From contig JANPWX010000073.1 of NCBI GenBank assembly GCA_024734555.1, forward strand, positions 925,420 to 989,419: a stretch of 64,000 bases of DNA, given 5' to 3'. Of the stretch, positions 37,101 to 46,109 are shown piece by piece. The position numbers and the translations under genes were made by a program. The notes beneath the pieces are model-generated. The model was not told where the DNA came from. It searched no databases and saw only the letters and a list, made by a program, of their open reading frames with translations. Position 1 is the first letter of the stretch, and each line of letters starts with the position of its first letter. The DNA is from Trochalopteron elliotii. Its lineage: Eukaryota > Chordata > Aves > Passeriformes > Leiothrichidae.

Positions 37101-39121
37101 AGAGCAGGAGATGGGGAGCCAAGGGATTGGGAGAGTAGGGGTTCTGCACAGCAAGACTGAATTCAACAAGTTGATCTGGGTATAGGTAATTTTGTATATC
37201 TTTCTTCCCTGTTCTCACACAACACTGAGAGTCCCAAGCTTTCATCTGCAGAAATTCCTCTATAAGAAGAGAAAGAAACATCTAGTGTAAGCTCCTTAAG
37301 GCCTAATCTTGTCTCTGTGTGTGTATGTGCACGCACAATGCTTCCGCCTCAAGGTTATTTCCTAATTTATTTCTCTCTTAAGAGTCTCACACCAAAATTC
37401 TCTATTTGCTGGCTTTGCCTTTTCATGGTTTTCCTCAAGCGGGGGAGGGATTTAAATCCTTCTTTTCTCTCTGACTAGACCAAGTCCAGGGCACTGTCAC
37501 TCTCCGAAATATCAGCACTGTGTCCTCAGGTCTTTACCAATGTGTGGCTTCAAATGCCATTGGAACCAGCACTTGCCTTCTGGACCTGCAAGTCATTGCA
37601 CGTAAGTATTTTGCCAGGGGAGGCTTGGCCACCTGCTTCTGTCTTGTGACAGTAAGGTGTGTAACCATGTTTGCTGTGAGCCACCACGTGCCTCTCTATC
37701 AGAAGATAATCATGCCCTGGAATGGGAACATTGCCTTTCTCCCCTCCCTAGCCATGGCAGCTTCATGTGCTTACAGATGGCCACAGCCCATCCCTGATTT
37801 TTTCTCCATGCTCTGTTCAATCATCTCCACAGCTCACCCACGGAGTATCGGCCTGATTGCAGGAGCGGTGGCCACAGGTGCCGTTGTGCTCGTTGTTTGC
37901 ATTGTGTTGGTGGCTGTAGCACTGTTCTACTGGAAAAATAAACACAAAGAAGAAGAAGAGGAGGAAATTCCCAATGAGATAAGGTAAGGGTCAGGAAAAG
38001 CTGGTGGTGGGCGACCTCTGAGCAAAAGGTGCGGCTGATAGGAGTGGAACTGGAAATATTGTTTTTGTTAAACCTGGATGCATTCCCTGGGGTCAGGGGA
38101 AGATATTCATACATGTCCAGAAAATGGAGGGAGAAAATGAAGAATGGTAACAACAGATTTTGTTTTCAGTATTGCCTTTAATGAGAGCTTTTGCTTCATG
38201 GAATCACAGAGTGGTTTGAGTTGGAAGGGACTTTAATGATCATCTAATTCCAACCCCTCTGCCAGCAAGAGGGATGGGACCTCATGTTGTTAGCTCTGTA
38301 GGAGAGCAATGTGGTGGGAATTCTGACCCATAATGCCAGATAGTGATAGCTAAAAGCTCTGGAAATACAGCTGTGATATTCTCTGGTCACAGAGGTTACA
38401 GTCACAGCTATCCCTGTCTGGCACCACCTGATTTTCTTTGTAGACTCATGAGCATGGGTCATTTGCCTCAGTGGCAAATTTGGCACATGGAGCACACGGG
38501 TAGGTCCTGCAGAGAGGGATGAGCAAACAGGCCAAGGAGCAATGCTGATTCACATTGGTGCTCTCCTCCTTGAATCAATGGTGTTGATCCCAGCATGGTG
38601 GCTGGGGGTGGGGGTGGTTGGACAAGTGGGCCAGTGTCCTCTATACACCCTCACACCTTCTCCTTCCCAGGGAGGATGACCTGCCACCCAAATGCTCCTC
38701 TGCTGCAAAGACGTTCCACGCCGACGCGTCCTCATCAGAGAACGACACCCTCACCTCCTCCAACACCTACAACAGCCGCTACTGGAACGACCCCAAAGCC
38801 AACCACGCCACAGACTCCTTCACCCGCTTCAGCAACAGCAACGATGCTCACCAGCCCCCCTTCTCCCGCTCAGGGAGCACCAGTGCCCGCCCCGTCTACG
38901 CCAACGGCGGCCACCCCTCCCCAGCTCCCCCTAAGACACTGGTGGTGACGGCCAGCACGGCGCCGTCCCCTCAGGAGGTGATCCGGAGCAATGGCTCTGT
39001 CAGCAGGAAGCCACGGCTGCCGCACACCCGTTCCTATGCAGTCAGCCAGGCCACGCTGGAGCGGATCGGGGCCGTCCCCGTCATGGTGCCCGCCCAGAGC
39101 CGGGCTGGCTCCCTGGTGTAG
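33985..39121 (+). CDS. IGSF11: IGSF11, coding exons 2-7 (signal-peptide exon outside the window)
   Basis: The product is a single-pass adhesion protein of the CTX/CAR immunoglobulin family. In known vertebrates IGSF11 mediates homophilic adhesion, binds PSD-95 at synapses, and is a reported VISTA ligand (VSIG3). Exons are 33985-34148, 35326-35533, 36330-36485, 37479-37601, 37833-37983 and 38671-39121. All junctions are AG/GT, with intron phases 1 (entering), 0, 1, 1, 1 and 2. Joined, they give 417 residues, counting from the glycine codon shared with exon 1. With a signal peptide of about 20 residues this matches the 431 residues of human IGSF11. The V domain (about 7-124) has Cys27, Trp42 and the D-x-G-x-Y-x-C motif ending at Cys103. 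The C2 domain (about 126-216) has Cys148/Cys198 plus the extra pair Cys132/Cys209. The membrane helix is about 224-250, and the acidic cluster 257-262 follows it. The tail ends in G-S-L-V. N-glycosylation sequons lie at 91 and 187. Identity is assigned from remembered family sequence, with near-identity over long stretches of both Ig domains and both tail ends. Confidence 0.96.
35326..35533 (+). CDS. IGSF11: IGSF11 exon 3: second half of the V-type Ig domain
   Basis: The acceptor is a tract of T and C ending in tgcag at 35321-35325. The donor is gtgtgt at 35534, a weaker site than the others in the gene. The exon enters in phase 0 and leaves in phase 1. It encodes residues 56-124, opening with V-I-L-Y-Q-G-G-Q and containing the sequon N-N-T at 91-93. 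The V-domain signature S-D-T-G-T-Y-Q-C ends at Cys103, which pairs with Cys27 of exon 2. A 212-codon open frame on the opposite strand across this exon is a shadow. The intron before it (34149-35325, 1177 bp) shows no recognisable repeat. Confidence 0.95.
36330..36485 (+). CDS. IGSF11: IGSF11 exon 4: first half of the C2-type Ig domain
   Basis: The acceptor is ctctcgcag at 36321-36329 and the donor is gtgctc at 36486. Both borders are phase 1. The exon encodes residues 126-176 plus parts of the flanking codons. It opens with the P-P-S-A-P linker. Cys132 (P-L-C-R-I-Q-G) is one half of the second disulfide typical of CAR/CTX proteins. Cys148 (L-T-C-S-S-E-E-G) is the canonical C2 cysteine and W161 the core tryptophan. 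The intron before it (35534-36329, 796 bp) holds nothing recognisable. Confidence 0.95.
37479..37601 (+). CDS. IGSF11: IGSF11 exon 5: second half of the C2-type Ig domain
   Basis: The acceptor is ctgactag at 37471-37478 and the donor is gtaagt at 37602, a perfect consensus. Both borders are phase 1. The exon encodes D-Q-V-Q-G-T-V through L-D-L-Q-V-I-A (residues 177-217). It contains the sequon N-I-S at 187, the signature S-S-G-L-Y-Q-C ending at Cys198, and the second-pair cysteine at 209. The intron before it (36486-37478, 993 bp) shows no repeat I can name. Confidence 0.95.
37833..37983 (+). CDS. IGSF11: IGSF11 exon 6: transmembrane helix and juxtamembrane acidic cluster
   Basis: The acceptor is tcatctccacag, ending at 37832, and the donor is gtaagg at 37984. 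The exon enters in phase 1 and leaves in phase 2. It encodes residues 218-268: a short P-H-P-R-S stalk, a strongly hydrophobic Gly/Val/Ala/Ile-rich helix at about 224-250 ending in F-Y-W, a basic stop-transfer K-N-K-H-K, then six consecutive glutamates and I-P-N-E-I-R. The preceding intron is only 231 bp (37602-37832). Confidence 0.95.
38200..38285 (-). mobile_element. CR1 3'-end fragment inside IGSF11 intron 6
   Basis: The sequence gaatcacagagtggtttgag, ttggaagggactttaatgat and catctaattccaacccctct is the reverse complement of the CR1 3' terminus. Only about 65-85 bp is recognisable. It lies 386 bp before the exon 7 acceptor, antisense to the gene. Confidence 0.85.
38671..39121 (+). CDS. IGSF11: IGSF11 exon 7: cytoplasmic tail with C-terminal PDZ motif, stop TAG
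   Basis: The acceptor is tccttcccag, ending at 38670. Its first base completes the arginine codon split with exon 6. The exon encodes residues 269-417 and stops at TAG, 39119-39121. The tail begins E-D-D-L-P-P-K and has a Ser/Thr/Asn-rich stretch with T-L-T-S-S-N and Y-N-S-R-Y-W. A diverged Pro/Ser-rich middle follows, then the highly conserved end with [11 protein letters not shown] and I-G-A-V-P-V-M-V. The final G-S-L-V fits a class I PDZ ligand. The exon is clearly more GC- and CpG-rich than the exons before it. The intron upstream (37984-38670) contains a CR1 fragment. Confidence 0.95.
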
Positions 39122-39510
39122 GACCATGCTGGCGGCTGAGAGATGAGCAAGGGGCCTCTCATCCCCGGTGGGGTAAAGAGACCCTACTCCTTCCTGAAAG
39201 GCAGCGAGGCAGGGAGGGGTCACACACTTACCCCTCCGCCTGCCCGCCCCTCTGGAGGCTGCTGCCAGCTGGTGGGACAGCCCTGTCCGAGCCGCTTTCC
39301 CCCCAGCTGCTGGAGCTCCCCGTGCCAATGGACGCCGCAGATGTGCCAAGGCCAGAGGAGCAGGGAGGTCGGGATGTGCTCCCGGGCTGCTGGGCCCCAG
39401 CTGGGACGTGCACTCGGGCCTGACCCTGGGGGGGACTTATGCTTTTATTTCCTGTTGGTTTTGTTGGGGACTGATTCCATCCATTTGGGTCTTTCAGGGA
39501 GGTTTGGGAG

Positions 39511-39526
39511 ATATATATATATATAT
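39511..39526 (+). repeat. (AT)8 dinucleotide microsatellite in the IGSF11 3' UTR
   Basis: Eight AT units are followed by a T-rich run. Confidence 0.95.
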
Positions 39527-39800
39527 TATTTTTTTCCGTTGTTGTTGCTGTTTTGTTTCCAAGAGGACGACAACCTGCGTGGGGGCAGGGAAGGCTGAGC
39601 AGCCCCAGCTTCCCATGGCCCTGGATCCACTGTTGGATTTGGGAGTCCTGTGCACTGGGGCTGGGTGTGGGGAGCCATGGGACAGGCTGGAGAGGCCAGG
39701 CGAAGGCACAGCCACCAGCCCAGCCAAGGGGATGGTTGGGTGAGGGTGTGGACTGGGAAGCATTTGTCTTTATTTTTTACAGTTCTTCCCCCCACCTCAG

Positions 39801-39840
39801 CACACACAGACACACAGAGGCACACACACACAGACACATG
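39801..39840 (+). repeat. Imperfect (CA)n microsatellite in the IGSF11 3' UTR
   Basis: A CA-rich tract is interrupted by GA and GG steps. Confidence 0.9.
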
Positions 39841-39968
39841 CAGATCCTCAGATGGGTGTTTCTCCTGGACTAGGTTGGAGTGCCACCAGAGCCCTGTTTA
39901 TAGCTGTGGAGGATGCAGCTGTCTGAGCATCTTTCCCTGAGACACTCGGTGCAGAGCAAGGCTGTGCC

Positions 39969-40001
<33 letters not shown>
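39969..40001 (+). repeat. GCT/CTG triplet repeat (11 units, one interruption) in the IGSF11 3' UTR
   Basis: There are eleven triplets, all GCT except the sixth, which is GTT. The RNA strand would read as CUG-type repeats. Confidence 0.95.
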
Positions 40002-41034
40002 CTAGGGCTTGGATCTCTTTTTTTTCCTTTTCTTGGGGTGTTGCTGAGGTTATTCAGGAGGCAGAGAGGAGCAGGGTGATGTGGTAGAGCACCAGGCAGG
40101 TTCATGAGGCATCTGTTGCCCCTGGGCTGCTCTGGTTTAGGGCAAGTGACTTCCAACCCCACAGCTTTGATGTTTGCATGGTGGATTTTATTCATCAGGC
40201 TATGCAGGGCTGGGAAGCATGGCAGGGCACACGTTGTGCTTGGAGCCTTCACAGAGAGGCATCAGAGTTTTCCTTCCTGCTCTCCCACATGCACAGACAT
40301 GTTGGCAGGATTTGTTTCCTGCTTTAGAAAGCAGAGGCTTAATGGAAGCCCACACACTATCTCTCTGTTTCCCCCATTTCCCTCAAAGTCCTGGGACTGG
40401 GTACTGGTGGCATCTGCCAGTGGCCCTGCCATCTCCTTGCAGCCTGGCAGGTGGTTGTGGCTGGCACCTCTACTTTTTTCTATTGCAACTAAATAGCCTT
40501 AATCAAAGCCAAGAGTCGAAACCTCTGAAGGAATCTGATGCCATTTGGAGAGCTGGACTGAGGGCTGGGATTTCCCCTCCTAGAGAGCACTGGTTCAAGG
40601 AGGCCACGCCTGGACAGGGGTTTTGGTCCTCCTGCATAACACCAAGCCTTGCACAGGCAAAGACAGTGATCACCTCAAAAAGCACCAGAACCCTCCCAGG
40701 TCTGCTCTTGGAAAAGCAATGTGGGGAGTCACAGGTGACTTTCCATAGTACTCACATTGGAAAAAGGGTCTGTTTAAGCCAACAGACTCTTCCTCATCCC
40801 CATTTTCCTTGACCCGGCACGGCTTTACTTTCCCTAGCGGTGCACAAACCTTGGGCAGGGCCTTCTACCTGAGCAGTACAAATGCAAGCACAGACTCTGA
40901 GGAAGAGGAGGGAGAGGTGAGGGCTGGGTTCCCACATGGACACACTGGCTTTTTGGAAGACTGGGAGCTCCCAAGCAGCACTAGGTTTGAAGCTTGGCTG
41001 AGATTTTGTGCCTTCTTTTCTTAAAATAAAATTA

Positions 41035-41040
41035 AAAAAA
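41035..41040 (+). terminator. IGSF11: Alternative proximal poly(A) signal AATAAA of IGSF11
   Basis: AATAAA is followed directly by an A-rich tract (41042-41070). It could give a shorter 3' UTR of about 1.93 kb, or the A-rich tract could cause internal oligo-dT priming that imitates a 3' end. Sequence alone does not separate these possibilities. Confidence 0.4.
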
Positions 41041-41472
41041 AAAAAAGAAAAATAAAAAGAAAAGAAAAACTAGATTAAAAAAATCCAACTTCCCTTCTTT
41101 CCCCCTCTGCAGCATTGCATCTAGAATGTGTGCAAACCCCCCTGGTGGTGCAGGCAGGCGGCTGCTCTATGTGCACACATTTCACTGGAGCACTCCTGTT
41201 TCCTGCCTGTCAGCTTGCTTTGCTGCTGGGTGGTAGGTTTGATGGAGGAAGAAGAGTGGCTTTAGAAACCCTAATGTGGGAAGAAAAAAACCCAAAACAA
41301 TCAAAGAAAAGCCCAGACACATTCTCTCTGCTTTTGAACAACCCCTGTGTGACATTTACAGGAACACTGCCCTCAGCAGGCGCCCTCCTCTACTGGGAAA
41401 GCTCTTCTGGTTCCTACCCTCCATAAGACTGTTTGCTCCTCTTTCTTTGTTCTTTCTAATTGTATAAAATTC

Positions 41473-41478
41473 AATAAA
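41473..41478 (+). terminator. IGSF11: Distal poly(A) signal AATAAA of IGSF11
   Basis: A perfect AATAAA lies in an AT-rich context about 2.35 kb after the stop codon. Cleavage would be expected 10-30 bases downstream (about 41490-41505), ahead of a T-rich stretch at 41520-41530 that could serve as the downstream element. I take it as the main 3' end because no better signal follows closely. Confidence 0.65.
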
Positions 41479-41499
41479 ACTTTATTCATATAAAAAAAG

Positions 41500-44400
41500 G
41501 ACTTCTGCCTGCCTGCTGCTGCTTTTTTCTTCCTCCTACCTAATTCTGTAGCTAAAATGACTTTGGCCATTAATACTTATCCTTGGTGTGACTGGCAGTA
41601 GGCAGTGGCCACGCAACCAAGAGCTGAATGTTATTAGGCCAGCCTATTTGGTAGTGAGCTCTGGTACTGGAGCCTTGTTTTTCTCATTCATAATAGTCTG
41701 ACACATTGCCCTTGAATGTACAATTTCCCAGGCTTGCAAGGTCGCTACTTCTCTAGACAAAGGTGAGTTTTATTTTCTGTCTTTTGGCAGGGGAGACCCT
41801 ATGTTGCTTTGAGTGATGTAGGAAAATGTTTTTATAATTGCCAAATTTTGCTCACATATTGGTTTTCCAATCAAAAACATGGCATGTTTATCCCAGATGC
41901 AAAATCTAAGGCAGTCACTGACTTTCTTGGGCATTTGAATAAGTTTGATGGGGGAAACTGTTAGGAATTTAACAGAAGTGCTGATCCCCATAGGCAGACC
42001 ACTGAAGTTTCAGTGTCTGAGCATTCACACTCAGGGCATAAGGGGACTGCAAAGCATACCCTTCTTAGTCTGTATCAACAGCTGCTACCAGAAGGTTATT
42101 ATTAGTTAGGGCAACCTGATGGTTTGCCAGCGATTTTGCATTTTTTCTCTCCACGTTTCATTTTCCCTATTTCTCCTCTAAAATCCCACAGATATTCTGA
42201 GAGTGATTATTAAAACCAGAAACTTACAGAACCAACAGCAATAGTAATTCAACCCTGCTGCACATGCATCATGTTCTCACTCATTCCTGTGTATTTTTCA
42301 AAACCTACTTCCAAATGCTCTTGTAAATGTCTTTTCAGCTATACACCTTACTGTAAATAAGACAGCTGCATTGCCATTTTCAGGAAGTTGTCATAGGAAT
42401 CTTAATGTTTCCATTTATCACCTTTTGATTGTGCAATCTTGATGTGACATTAATAGCATCTTTACATTTTATTCCCATGATAGCCCTGTCAGTATTCTGC
42501 TATACTATCCATCCCTTGCAGTGGCTGCTCCTTACATCATCCTTCTGCATGTCTTGCTGATCCAGAGCAGAATTTCTTAGGATGCAGAGTGGTTTACTAA
42601 GTTTGTGCAGCACCTGGAATGCTGGAGTTTTAACCTGTAAATTGTACCCAGTGAAGCACTGCTGCAATACAAATAACTTAAAAAAAAATACCAGTTAGAT
42701 AACTTGGTAGTGCTACAGAGTTTTAATTTATCACTAAAAATCAAACAGAGGTTCAAGCTATTGCACCAGTAAGTGAAAGTCACCATTGAAAGGGTTGAGT
42801 TTGCTGACAGCCTTCAGCCCCAGGTGTGCCATGGGCATTGGCCATCACACCCCTTGGATGTTACTTTAAATGTTGGTACCCATGGCTATGTCACCTTCTA
42901 CCAAAGAATATCTGAGGGGAACTTGTTCTAAAATAAGGATTAACTGTACTTTTGAGTGCTGAGACAGAAATAACCATGAGAGGATGCTTCACACTTTAGA
43001 AGTGGATATCTTTTTAGAGGTTGGTGTAGATGAGAGCTCAGTTAAAAATATTTGGGAAAACTGGTCTGCAGACTGCCAGAAGTTTTTTTTTTCAACTTAC
43101 GCAGCTTTTGGACTCATATCTGCTGATTCATCTGAACTAAAAAAAAATTAAAATTACTCAGATGCATGCATTTCAACACACTCTTGCCGGAACACAGATG
43201 AGTTTCCAGCAGAAACCAGTCTAACAGATGGTATCCTGTCCAAAACTGCCTGGTTGCCCCATGAGGATGAGGGATGCTCAGGACATCAGTCTTCCTTACA
43301 TCATGGTTTAGGCCTTCATTAAGAGGACATCAAATAGCCTCAGATGACACCCAGGAGGTAACTGGATGATCAATGGTACTGGGCAGAGGAAATCAAACAT
43401 ATTTTTTATATTGGAGGAATGTTCATGATAGTCATGGTTTCATCAAGTAAATTGGTAAGCTTTTGCAGGTTACTGGATTTTTCTTGAAAGCAACTTTTGG
43501 CATCCCAGACTCTTTCACTTCAGGCATGCAAGTGTCTCTCTGTGTCTACACTCTAACCTGGATCTTCCCAGCCATGGCACCACTGGTTTGTGAGCAGGTG
43601 GGTGAGTCTGTGCATGTGTCTGCCAGCACCAGGTGAACCCAAAATGGTTCAGCAGATTCTCTTATGATGGTCTTGAACATTTCCAGCACGTGGAAAACTG
43701 AGGAAGTACATGCCTTTCACAAGTTCACTTCTGAGCAAACCCAAGCACTCACCTTAACTCACAGCCTCTGTTTAACAGAGGCCTGGAGCAGAGCTGTTGT
43801 CAGGTGTCTCAATGACTGAGTTACCTTTCTTTCTGTGTGCTGCTGGCTATCCTGCCTGCAGCTTGTTTTCCTGATGCCAGCAAAGCAGTGTTCACCCACT
43901 GTGCCTCGTTACAGGTCTGCTCTTGTCACGAGAAAGGCAAGATGTGCTGGTGAGGATCAGGAGTATGGATGTTGAGAGAGGGAATGCAGTGTTGCTGAGC
44001 TCACTGAGACATGCCTCTTTTTGGCTGGGAAATAGGTGGACATAGGGACAAAGCAAGCCTTGAAAGCAGGGAGAAAGGCCGTGGCTGTTTTCTTCACATT
44101 GCCTTCTTCCATGTTTGCCTCTGTGCATTACACGTGCCTGGAGGATGTTACTGAGAATTACCAGGCCTGTGACCTCCTAAGTAAGGGAGGGCACATGCAA
44201 GGCATTTCCTGAGCCTTGGCACTAGCTCAGAGCTCTTGCTGGCTGGTGGACAGCGCAGAGAAGGGTTTTCTTAGGTCACCTATACAGCCATGGAGGGGGA
44301 GTAGGAGATAATATGTGCCTTCAGACATATGAATGCAGTTTTTTAGGGAGGAGAAACTTGGTAGTTTAGGGACTCCCTGACTCTAGAGCTCTGGCATATT

Positions 44401-45520
44401 TTCTTTGATGTGTTTCCATGGACAACGACAGCTAAAAAAGCACTTTTCTTTTCCCTGTAGTAGAGAGCTCTGCTGATATGCAGGAATGGGGCAGCGTGCA
44501 TGGCTAAGGATCAGACTCCTCTCTAAGCCTTCTAATGCCATTTTCTGCTTGTTGTTTGTTCCTGATTTCCTCCTTCCTCCCACTTCCTCTGTAATATGTT
44601 TGAATGAGAAAGTGGGTTGGCAGGAAATTTAATCTATCCACGTAAAAAACAAGCAAAAAAACCCCAACCCCACAAAACAAATAGCAGTAAAGAAGAGAGA
44701 TTAGGACACAGCTTGCGTGGTTGGCTGGCAAGTGATTCTTTAGCAGTGGATGTAGCCTGGGTCAGGTCCTGGATTTGGACTTATTAAATCATACTTGGGA
44801 AGGGATGATGACTTGCTTCCAGTCGACATGCTTTAATGGGAAAACATGTGGTGCATGCTCGAGGAGAAACATAGGCTAAGGGACCTGATACAGTAAAGCC
44901 CAGAGGCTCTGTAGTTTCTTGCTCATATTTAAACCCACTGTGTTTGGTAGAGTTTGCCTTCCTGGATACTATCAATATTATCTGAAGAATTTCTCTCAGG
45001 TAGCTGTTTTTTTCTTGAATGATCAAAAGATCCTTTGGCAAGCAATCACCAGGTTGTTGTCCATGTGGACATTCCAGAGAGGGTAAAGGTGTGTGATCTG
45101 GGTTGCAGCAGCACTCTTTTGAGTTGTAGCAGTTTCTAAGGTTGCACAGGAGCCTAGAGACCTGTTTTAGTGCTTGGCATCACTGGTACAGCCTTTCCAG
45201 CTGGGATCCTCTCCCCTCTTCTTAGATTGAGGCTCGTGGCACATTTGCCCCTGTGCTCCACATGAAGGACGAAAGGCAGCAGGGGCTAGAATTAGCTCCA
45301 TAGAAAATCCAGTGTGACTTTAGACTCTCAAATAAGATTATTAGGGATAGAAACTATTACAGAAATGTGCCATGGACAGAAAGGCGTTCTTTCTTTTGGC
45401 TGTGGTTTTCTGCTGGGATTATTATGTACAAAATCAAAGACTAACTTTTGGAGAGACAAACAACAGCAATAGGTGCACAATCACGTAGATCTCCCACCAG
45501 CTCTCTCCAGGGGGCACTTG
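41500..45520. other. Intergenic sequence downstream of IGSF11
   Basis: No gene or clear repeat is recognised. Short T and A homopolymers lie near 43085 and 43140. Confidence 0.5.
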
Positions 45521-45524
45521 CTCA

Positions 45525-45677
45525 ATGGCTGCAGACTGCAGTCTGTTCCTGCTATCTGTCAACAAAATCGCCACACAAATCTTTTGTTTGCTCATCTTCC
45601 TCGTGTGTGAGTGCATCCTCCGCTTGCTCATCCACGTTCGGGGACACCGAAGGAGGATGAAAGCACGACAGAGAAGG
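45525..45677 (+). other. Candidate small coding exon: 51-codon transmembrane peptide ending at a splice donor
   Basis: From an ATG at 45525 the frame runs 51 codons exactly to a donor-like agg|gtgaga at 45677/45678, so it would leave in phase 0. The peptide starts M-A-A-D-C-S and has a hydrophobic stretch at about residues 19-38 (I-F-C-L-L-I-F-L-V-C and onward). It ends in a very basic segment (H-R-R-R-M-K-A-R-Q-R-R), the layout of a small single-pass membrane protein. It sits at the left edge of a CpG-rich island. The Kozak context is mediocre (T at -3, G at +4). I recognise no family, no second exon was found, and the opposite strand is also open (45434-45631), so chance remains likely. Confidence 0.2.
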
Positions 45678-46060
45678 GTGAGAACGCCCGGTGCTTTTGG
45701 TCAGCCCAGTCACCCAGAGCACACATCCCGTTTGTTTTCCGAGATAACCTGTTGCGTAGCTCCCAAATCGCGGTGGCTTTCGCCGCTCCTCCCTTCATCC
45801 CACCAGTTGCACACTGGCCAGGGAAAGTTGGTTAGTTCTGGGGAAGCAGGCGGGGAGTTTTGGGGCGGTGTCCGCAGAGCGGCCGCACACTGTCATTTCC
45901 TCACCGCCGCCGGATTTGGGTCACAAAGATCGCCTTTTTTGGTGGCTCTACGCTGACATCCTCTGGAAGGATGGAGAACTTCAGCGATTCCCTTTCACTG
46001 CTCTGTTTGCCTGCACATTGCTGCAGCTCCTTACGAGCTCGTGGCTCGGCTTTTCCCCCC
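45600..46060. promoter_or_regulatory. CpG island, candidate promoter of an unannotated transcript
   Basis: By direct count there are about 25 CpG in the 360 bp from 45601 to 45960, far above the surrounding sequence, and the island includes a NotI-type gcggccgc near 45879. It lies about 4.1 kb beyond the IGSF11 poly(A) signal. Its direction is not determined by the CpG content. The candidate small exon lies at its left side and a TATA/initiator pair at its right side. Confidence 0.5.
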
Positions 46061-46075
46061 TGTGATACTGCAAGG

Positions 46076-46105
46076 TATAAAGTGCTCTGCCCCTTGAGTA
46101 TCAGC
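46076..46105 (+). promoter_or_regulatory. Candidate TATA box plus initiator
   Basis: TATAAAG at 46076-46082 is followed by an initiator-like tcagcacc at 46101-46108, whose A (46103) is 27 bases from the first T of TATA. That is a normal core-promoter distance, at the right flank of the CpG island. The first downstream ATG (46157) opens only a six-codon frame, so a transcript from here would be non-coding or would splice. Confidence 0.3.
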
Positions 46106-46109
46106 ACCT

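Larger units (their letters stand above)
39122..41495 (+). other. IGSF11: IGSF11 3' untranslated region
   Basis: This is the non-coding continuation of the last exon, from the stop codon to just past the strongest poly(A) signal. It holds an (AT)8 run, a CA-rich tract, an 11-unit GCT triplet tract and A-rich blocks near 41036-41070 (listed separately). A 212-codon open frame at 40174-40812 has no recognisable domain and is treated as chance. The end is inferred from poly(A) signals only. A shorter form ending near 41055 is possible. Confidence 0.7.

Noticed and set aside
40174..40812. 212-codon plus-strand open frame in the 3' UTR
   Set aside because: It lies downstream of the IGSF11 stop in the same exon, has no recognisable motif, and other frames overlap it.
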